DNA from: Spirochaetota bacterium
Lineage (GTDB): Bacteria > Spirochaetota > UBA4802 > UB4802
DNA length: 12,503 bases
NCBI GenBank assembly: GCA_029548025.1
Contig: JAKPOE010000197.1
Span: 1 to 12,503 of the forward strand
Reading direction: 5' to 3'
A model generated the notes under the pieces. That model worked only from the letters and a program-made list of their open reading frames with translations, had not been told where the DNA came from and did no database searches. Position 1 is the first letter of the stretch; each line of letters starts with the position of its first letter. The position numbers were made by a program, and so were the translations under genes. Below, one piece after another: positions 8,602 to 12,503 of the stretch.

Positions 8602-8768
8602 GGCTCTGACCCCATTATATTTTTTATCTGCTACTTTGTCAAGGCATATGCTTTGACTTTACCTGTATACCTCTACCCTCGCTTTTTTACTGCACAATTA
8701 TGTTAGACTATTGTAAATAAAAATTATAGATCTTTTTTGTATATAACATATTTTTTGGGGTCAGAGCC
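8602..8768. mobile_element. 167-bp element with 13-bp perfect inverted ends, carrying a promoter
   Basis: GGCTCTGACCCCA (8602-8614) and TGGGGTCAGAGCC (8756-8768) are perfect reverse complements enclosing an AT-rich core with no gene. The left end touches the start codon of the giant gene. The core supplies its promoter. The end word is shared with the element that truncated cas1. No obvious target duplication flanks it (TTATCCAT on the left, TTGATAGAG on the right). It is likely a MITE or REP-type element; which transposase would move it is unknown. Confidence 0.65.
8614..8642 (-). promoter_or_regulatory. perfect sigma-70 promoter of the giant-CARF-cas1 operon
   Basis: On the minus strand TTGACA (8642-8637) and TATAAT (8619-8614) are separated by exactly 17 bp, matching the sigma-70 consensus at all twelve positions. 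Transcription should begin about seven bases on, near A8607, leaving a leader of roughly six bases (AGAGCC) before the ATG at 8601. That is too short for a normal Shine-Dalgarno site, so the first gene would be translated from a nearly leaderless mRNA. The -10 box overlaps the last base of the inverted end of the 167-bp element. Confidence 0.75.
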
Positions 8769-8966
8769 TTGATAGAGTGATAGCAACTGAAGAATTTATT
8801 GTTTTTAGCAGGGAGAGATTATTCGGATTTGCCTCAGAATGAGGGTGCTAACCTTTTTCAAAGAGGAATAAAATTCTTCACTATGTTCAAGTTGCCATAA
8901 TTAACAATTTTATTCAAAAAAAAATCTCCATATTTTTTCTCATGCTTTATTTTATATTGATGGGAA
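8769..8966. other. intergenic stretch, no feature recognised
   Basis: AT-rich sequence with stops in all frames. The longest plus-strand frame (GTG at 8777 to a stop after about 21 codons) has no start context or recognisable motif. No repeat, tRNA or terminator hairpin was seen. It lies between the promoter-bearing element and the second 81-bp repeat copy. Confidence 0.4.
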
Positions 8967-9047
8967 ACAAAAGTTTTATCACTTCGTAATGGGATATTTA
9001 TGCGCTCAATACCCCCGTGCCAACACTGTGGAGCCACCTCAAACGGC
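8967..9047. repeat. 81-bp dispersed repeat, copy B
   Basis: This copy is about 80% identical to 150-230 without gaps. It lies 55 bases beyond the stop codon of the minus-strand IS256 transposase remnant, where the end of such an insertion sequence would be expected. The neighbouring sequence does not match that around copy A, apart from scattered bases. Confidence 0.75.
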
Positions 9048-9101
9048 TCGACTTATCGTTAAATTTTGTGGATGAAAAAATTAACAAACCCTCAAAAAAT
9101 T

Positions 9102-9290
9102 TCATGCGATATTATCCAGTTTGCCATTTACAAACTCCTCACCATTCGCAACTTGACAAATCTTATAGCCTCGAAGTTTCCTCCATCCTTTCTGTGCTTC
9201 CAGAGCGAGTTTGAATTCCATGGTCAAAGTCAAAATCCGCAAACCGCAGCCTCGCGTCTGGGAAGCGTTGCTCTGGCACCTTCGTCTATT
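9102..9290 (-). pseudogene. IS256-family transposase, C-terminal remnant
   Basis: Read on the minus strand, an in-frame segment contains RGCGLRILTLTMEFKLALEA followed by QKGWRKLRGYK and ends GEEFVNGKLDNIA before a TGA at 9104-9102. This matches the C-terminal signature of IS256/mutator-type DDE transposases, where a K-G-C-x-S stretch precedes M-x-F-K-L-x-E-x-A-Q-K-R-W-R-x-L-R-G and a final G-x-x-F-x-x-G. Only about 60 of some 400 residues remain. Upstream of about 9290 the similarity is lost, and the catalytic DDE residues are absent. The element is dead. The 81-bp repeat copy B lies just past its end. The upstream boundary is approximate. Confidence 0.65.
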
Positions 9291-9409
9291 GAAGGCGGTC
9301 TTAATAATTCAACGAATGAAGTTACATACTTTGCTGATAAAAGGATAAAGAGAACTCAAAGTTCACTATATGGATTTATTAAAAATTGCATTTTGTTCTT
9401 GACTAACGT
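9291..9409. other. intergenic stretch, no feature recognised
   Basis: Nothing clear lies between the upstream limit of the transposase remnant and the inverted repeat at 9410. A plus-strand frame across it is antisense to the remnant and lacks family motifs. Confidence 0.35.
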
Positions 9410-9453
9410 TCCATAATAAACATAACATGATACACAAATTTCATTATTATGGA
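9410..9453. repeat. 10-bp inverted repeat just before the recombinase remnant
   Basis: TCCATAATAA (9410-9419) and TTATTATGGA (9444-9453) are perfect reverse complements with 24 bases between them. The reading frame of the tyrosine recombinase remnant begins to show similarity about 30 bases later. It could be a recombination core site, a fossil insertion end or a weak AT hairpin; the sequence does not decide. Confidence 0.45.
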
Positions 9454-9479
9454 GTTTTCAGAAAAACTACACTATTACC

Positions 9480-9662
9480 AAAGACAATCCTTATCTTGCA
9501 TATTCTTCAGCAGGCTTACGGGTAGGCGAAGTGGTAAAACTAAAACCAGAAGACATTGATAGCAAAACTACAGAGATTTAAACGCATGTCAGCACAAAAA
9601 GTTTAGGGAAAATAGCAAGCCCAATTGACACAATTCATCTGGATGAAGGAGATGAAGCATGA
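9480..9662 (+). pseudogene. tyrosine recombinase (integrase) with internal deletion and nonsense codon
   Basis: One frame reads AYSSAGLRVGEVVKLKPEDI then DSKTTEI, stop, THVSTKSLGKIASPIDTI and ends at the TGA at 9660-9662. The first part is box I of tyrosine recombinases, with the catalytic Arg in GLRVGE. The last part is the C-terminal tail, which in intact relatives reads SKTTEIYTHVS. The stop (TAA, 9578-9580) sits exactly where the nucleophilic Tyr belongs. About 100 residues that should hold the catalytic Lys, the H-x-x-R box and the second His/Trp are missing, joined at the shared Ser-Lys. The N-terminal core-binding domain is also absent. The protein is therefore dead. It was probably a phage, transposon or integron-type integrase. 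It points toward the two defence genes. The 5' limit is approximate. Confidence 0.8.
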
Positions 9663-9878
9663 AATTATCTAACAGATTATGGAATTCTGGCTTTTTTTGA
9701 TAGAGTTAGTATATCTGCACCAGGTGCAGATATAATTCTAAATTTAAGGTATATCAGTACAAGAGGTGCGGATATAATCAAGATGTGCGAAACGGCCAAA
9801 AAACTTTTCGGTGCATCCGTGCGCCGGTTGTGGAAAGATAATAAACGTCTACCTGAAATGTATATTTTCATAGAGTAG
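9663..9878 (+). other. open frame behind the recombinase remnant, uncertain 31-codon ORF
   Basis: The frame of the recombinase remnant stays open for 71 codons after its stop, which is unusual for such AT-rich DNA. The only ATG (9783) would give a 31-residue peptide that includes AKKLFGASVRRLWK, reminiscent of a helix-turn-helix. There is no convincing ribosome site. It could be the tail of another lost gene or simply chance; the opposite strand is also open here. The two palindromic sites at 9710-9776 fall inside it. Confidence 0.2.
9710..9776. repeat. 25-bp perfect palindrome plus degenerate second copy
   Basis: TATATCTGCACC (9710-9721), a single A, and GGTGCAGATATA (9723-9734) form a perfect palindrome with 12-bp arms. 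A second site at 9750-9776 keeps TATATC and GATATA at its ends and pairs 9 of 12 arm positions around a three-base centre. The right half recurs as a direct repeat (AGGTGCAGATATAAT and AGGTGCGGATATAAT), 42 bases apart. The pair lies about 140-200 bases before the GmrSD-like gene. It could be a dimeric-repressor operator, a recombinase core pair or a plasmid-type iteron; none is proven. Confidence 0.7.
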
Positions 9879-9914
9879 TTTATTGTATTTTTAGCTCAAA
9901 GTAAGAGAGGCAAT

Positions 9915-11675
9915 ATGGAAAATGGACAAAAAACATTAAATGAATTATTTGATGGAAAAAAAATATTTTGCATACCATCATATCAACGAGCATTTGCCTG
10001 GGAAGAAAAGCAATTAACAGATTTTATAGAAGATATTAAAAACCAAGCTCCTGGAAAAGACTATTTCATGGGAACAATTTTGTTTCAAAAAAACGGTTCT
10101 GAAGGCTTTTTTGATAAAATTGACATTGTTGATGGCCAACAACGAATTACAACATTGATTATTTTTATGAATTGTATAATTGAATCCTTTAAAAAGAATA
10201 ATTATGATATTGATTACATTGAGATGCTTGAAGAGACTTATATTAAATATAGGTCGGAATATAAACTAAGAGTTCTTGATGATGATAATGAGTTTTTTAG
10301 GTCTTATATTCTTAGCAACAATAAAGTTACTGATGATTTAATCAAAACACCATCTCAGCAAAAACTTTTAAATGCAAAGAAATTTTTTACAAAAAGGCTT
10401 CAATTACTAAAACCAGATAAAATAAAAGAATATATAGACAAGGTAAATAAAACAAAAATATTAACCTACTCTGTTCTTGATAAAGCTGAAGCTACATTGA
10501 TTTTTGAAACCACTAATGACCGAGGAAAGAGCTTAACAAATTTAGAGAAAACAAAAAGCTTTTTAATGTATAAATTATATTTTGCTTCTGAAGCCCCTGA
10601 ATCTCATTTAAGTGACATACAAAGTCGTTTTAGCGAAATGTATCGTGACTATGAAGAAATTGAAAATGAAATTGATGAAGATACAATCCTTCAACATCAC
10701 TTTATTGCATTTGAAGATTGGAAAGTAAAAAAGTCTGAAAAAGACTATCAAAAGTACGTTCAAATAGTAAAAAATAAAGTTAATGATTTAATTAATGATG
10801 AAAAAGACCCCCATAAGACTTTACTATATATTGATAAATACAGTCGTGAGTTACGAGAATCATTTTCATTATTTAATCAGTTGTTTAAATTTCAAAATGA
10901 ATACCTTCATGGTATTTGGATACTTGGAAGAACTCGATTATTTTATCCTCTATTAATTAAATCATTAAAACTTGATCACACTAAGAATAAAAAGAACTTT
11001 ATATCGATTTGTCGCTTAATTGAAATTTTTAGTTTCCGTGTTTATGGCATCTTAAATCGACCAGCAAATACTGGTGAAAGTCAATTATACTCGTTTGCCC
11101 GTGATTTTGAAGGAAATTATGATGAATTATTTGTTCAATTAAAATCTACTCTAGATAATTATGCCCCCGATAAAGAATTTAAAAATAGATTAGAATCTAG
11201 AAGTTTTTATCATGACGTAAGCAGCACGGATAGAAACTACTTCTTCTGGAAATATGAAAATTATTTAAGATCAAAAAATAATTATAATCGTATGTCAGAA
11301 GAAGTTTTCTATGAAGAAGACCCCAAAAAACGGTTAACAATTGAGCATATTTTACCTCAGAATCCGGATGAAAAACTAATAATTGTAAAAGATAAAAAAA
11401 TTATCCCCAAATATACTGAGAAGTTTATTGAGGAATACCTTCATTCATTAGGAAATTTGACTATTGACCCACTTTCTCCAAATGTTAAAAAAAGTAATAA
11501 TGATTTTGAAATTAAAAATTCAAAATATTTTCAAAAGGCCCCACTGATGTGTCAAAATGAACTGGAAGATTTTTTAAATAAAAAAACTAATAAATATGAT
11601 GAAGAATCAATTGATAATCGAATTAAAACTTTAACTGATTTTGCATTGAAAGAATGGAACTATCAGAAAATATAA
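9915..11675 (+). CDS. GmrSD-like DUF262/DUF1524 nuclease
   Basis: The 586-residue protein has the two halves of the GmrSD family fused in one chain. The N-terminal DUF262 half shows IPSYQRAFAW (20-29), YFMGTIL and the DGQQR motif (73-77), the ParB-like nucleotide-binding and hydrolysis site, followed by TTNDRGKSL (D202-R203-G204). The C-terminal DUF1524 half carries the His-Me finger (HNH-type) nuclease signature EHILPQ (477-482) and LGNLTI (G513, N514). Relatives such as GmrSD, BrxU and SspE cut phage DNA, with NTP hydrolysis gating cleavage of modified or unmodified DNA. The target here cannot be read from sequence. All key motifs look intact and the length is usual for fused forms. The start is supported by GAGAGG (9905-9910), four bases before the ATG. 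It is followed directly by an attC-like spacer. No partner modification gene is seen. Confidence 0.88.
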   Translation: MENGQKTLNELFDGKKIFCIPSYQRAFAWEEKQLTDFIEDIKNQAPGKDYFMGTILFQKNGSEGFFDKIDIVDGQQRITTLIIFMNCIIESFKKNNYDIDYIEMLEETYIKYRSEYKLRVLDDDNEFFRSYILSNNKVTDDLIKTPSQQKLLNAKKFFTKRLQLLKPDKIKEYIDKVNKTKILTYSVLDKAEATLIFETTNDRGKSLTNLEKTKSFLMYKLYFASEAPESHLSDIQSRFSEMYRDYEEIENEIDEDTILQHHFIAFEDWKVKKSEKDYQKYVQIVKNKVNDLINDEKDPHKTLLYIDKYSRELRESFSLFNQLFKFQNEYLHGIWILGRTRLFYPLLIKSLKLDHTKNKKNFISICRLIEIFSFRVYGILNRPANTGESQLYSFARDFEGNYDELFVQLKSTLDNYAPDKEFKNRLESRSFYHDVSSTDRNYFFWKYENYLRSKNNYNRMSEEVFYEEDPKKRLTIEHILPQNPDEKLIIVKDKKIIPKYTEKFIEEYLHSLGNLTIDPLSPNVKKSNNDFEIKNSKYFQKAPLMCQNELEDFLNKKTNKYDEESIDNRIKTLTDFALKEWNYQKI

Positions 11676-11850
11676 CAACTTATTCTCCAGCCTACACCGT
11701 CATAGCTTGGTCGGTCTTTTCGTGGTAGGGTTGGCTACGGTATATAACATGGGCTATATGCTTCACTCACTGCCGCTCGTTCGGGCTACTCTAAATTGCG
11801 GCGGTAAGGCTGCCGCGACGTCGCATAAGCAAAACGTTGTGCGTTAATTG
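11676..11850. repeat. GC-rich palindromic spacer, possible integron attC site
   Basis: The spacer is much richer in GC than the genes on either side and full of imperfect inverted repeats: CCTAC with GTAGG; GCGGC with GCCGC in the 3' half; and the palindrome CGACGTCG. It starts TAACAACTTAT (sharing the stop codon of the nuclease gene) and ends ATAAG, then GTTGTGCGTTA. This gives complementary TAAC/GTTA, AACAAC/GTTGT and TTAT/ATAA pairs at the two ends, as in attC sites. The next ATG follows 16 bases later, as in gene cassettes. The terminal cores do not match RYYYAAC and GTTRRRY perfectly, so this remains a proposal. Confidence 0.4.
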
Positions 11851-11865
11851 TAAAAAGGTACGACA

Positions 11866-12459
11866 ATGACATTGAAAGATTTTATTACACAGTTTGACAA
11901 AGAAAATTCTATCGTTCTTCTTGAAGGGAAAAGAAATGTTTTAGACGCAGATAAGGAGAAGCTGGTATTGCTTGGTAAACTGTTAGCTTCAAATACCTCT
12001 AAAATGATATTCAGAAGTGGTAACGCAGACGGTGCCGATTACTATTTTTCAACTGGTGTATCTGCAGTTGACAATTCACGATTGCAAGTTATAACGCCTT
12101 ATACAGGGCATAGACAAAAATCAAATCAGGCATACGAAACAATTTCCTTAGACGAAATTAACATTGTTGCTGACACAGAAGTTGTTTATCAATCTAAAAG
12201 CAATAAGAAGACAGAAAAACTAATCGACCGATATATCTCAGGTTCAAGAGACCGATATTCAATGAAAGCTGCTTACATTATAAGAGACACAATAAAAGCA
12301 ATTGGAACTAAAGAAATAAAACCAGCGACGTTTGGAATATTCTATGACGACTTAGACAAACCAAAAGAAGGTGGAACGGGACACACAATGAAGGTTTGTG
12401 AACAAAACAACATTCCAATTATTGACCAAAAAATATGGTTCAAATGGTTGACAGAATAG
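11866..12459 (+). CDS. SLOG-fold (DprA/LOG-like) nucleotide-binding protein
   Basis: The 197-residue protein shows the pattern of the SLOG superfamily, Rossmann-like domains that bind nucleotides or nucleotide-derived signals. LLEGKRNV (18-25) forms the first strand and loop. RSGNADGAD (50-58) is the glycine-rich ligand loop. An ITPYTGHR segment lies near 76-83, and GGTGHT (169-174) is the late glycine-rich motif. Relatives include DprA, LOG phosphoribohydrolases and the SLOG sensors of anti-phage systems such as Thoeris. No effector domain is fused and no membrane segment is seen, so whether it is an enzyme or a sensor is open. AAAAAGG lies a few bases before the ATG. It follows the attC-like spacer closely, consistent with a cassette gene. 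The 44 bases after it contain no second complete attC or terminator. Confidence 0.75.
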   Translation: MTLKDFITQFDKENSIVLLEGKRNVLDADKEKLVLLGKLLASNTSKMIFRSGNADGADYYFSTGVSAVDNSRLQVITPYTGHRQKSNQAYETISLDEINIVADTEVVYQSKSNKKTEKLIDRYISGSRDRYSMKAAYIIRDTIKAIGTKEIKPATFGIFYDDLDKPKEGGTGHTMKVCEQNNIPIIDQKIWFKWLTE

Positions 12460-12503
12460 AGCATTGTACCGCTCACACGGTTTTTGCCTCCGGCAGGATG
12501 ATC
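12460..12503. other. short 3' flank, truncated by the window
   Basis: GC-richer sequence with a small GCC-TCC-GGC hairpin. It could be the start of another palindromic spacer like that at 11676-11850, but too little is present to tell. Confidence 0.2.

Noticed and set aside
9066..9416. 116-codon plus-strand open frame
   Set aside because: It runs antisense to the IS256 transposase remnant, which matches a known family; the plus-strand product matches nothing and has no ribosome site.
9677..9871. 64-codon minus-strand open frame
   Set aside because: Its sequence is produced by the palindromic pair read on the other strand; no start context and no recognisable domain.
11676..11865. Rho-independent terminator after the nuclease gene
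   Set aside because: Hairpins are present but none is followed by a T run; the layout fits an attC-like spacer better.
1..12503. CRISPR array
   Set aside because: No regularly spaced direct repeats of 25-40 bases were found on reading, despite the cas-linked genes. The only tandem array is the 9-bp coding repeat at 3096-3140.

Overview
The window is AT-rich bacterial accessory DNA that combines a CRISPR-linked operon, a patch of decayed mobile DNA, and two genes of anti-phage defence type. The host cannot be named from the sequence. Genes use the standard code. Shine-Dalgarno sites (GAGG, GGAG, GAGG) precede several starts, and the main promoter is a perfect TTGACA/TATAAT. Both argue against Bacteroidota, which use other promoter boxes and weak Shine-Dalgarno sites. 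A low-GC spirochaete or similar lineage would fit, but this is only a guess.

Region 1 (1-8768, minus strand) is one operon read from 8601 downwards. Its first gene encodes a 2258-residue protein. This carries a DEDDh 3'-5' exonuclease, then what looks like a decayed DinG/XPD-type helicase segment, then a complete RecQ-type SF2 helicase, then about 850 residues I cannot assign. It overlaps by 95 bases a CARF-HEPN protein of the Cas02710/Csm6-like type, a ribonuclease presumably switched on by cyclic oligoadenylate. Four bases further on is the N-terminal domain of Cas1, cut off at codon 102 by a 255-bp element with inverted ends. No Cas10, Cas2, effector subunit or CRISPR array lies in the window.

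The operon is bracketed by copies of the 12-mer TGGGGTCAGAGC: one at the element that broke cas1, and two forming perfect 13-bp inverted ends of a 167-bp element (8602-8768) that touches the start codon of the giant gene. The second element contains the consensus promoter, placed so that the mRNA would be nearly leaderless.

Region 2 (8769-9914) is a graveyard of mobile DNA. It holds the last part of an IS256-family transposase, an 81-bp repeat also found inside the cas1-breaking element, a tyrosine recombinase with an internal deletion and a stop codon in place of its catalytic tyrosine, and a perfect 25-bp palindrome with a degenerate second copy.

Region 3 (9915-12503, plus strand) carries a GmrSD-like DUF262/DUF1524 nuclease and a SLOG-fold (DprA/LOG-like) protein. 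They are separated by a GC-rich, partly palindromic spacer that resembles an integron attC site. Together with the recombinase remnant this suggests acquisition as cassettes, though that is inference.

The best candidate for an undescribed system is the exonuclease-helicase giant coupled to the CARF-HEPN ribonuclease, with Cas1 lost.
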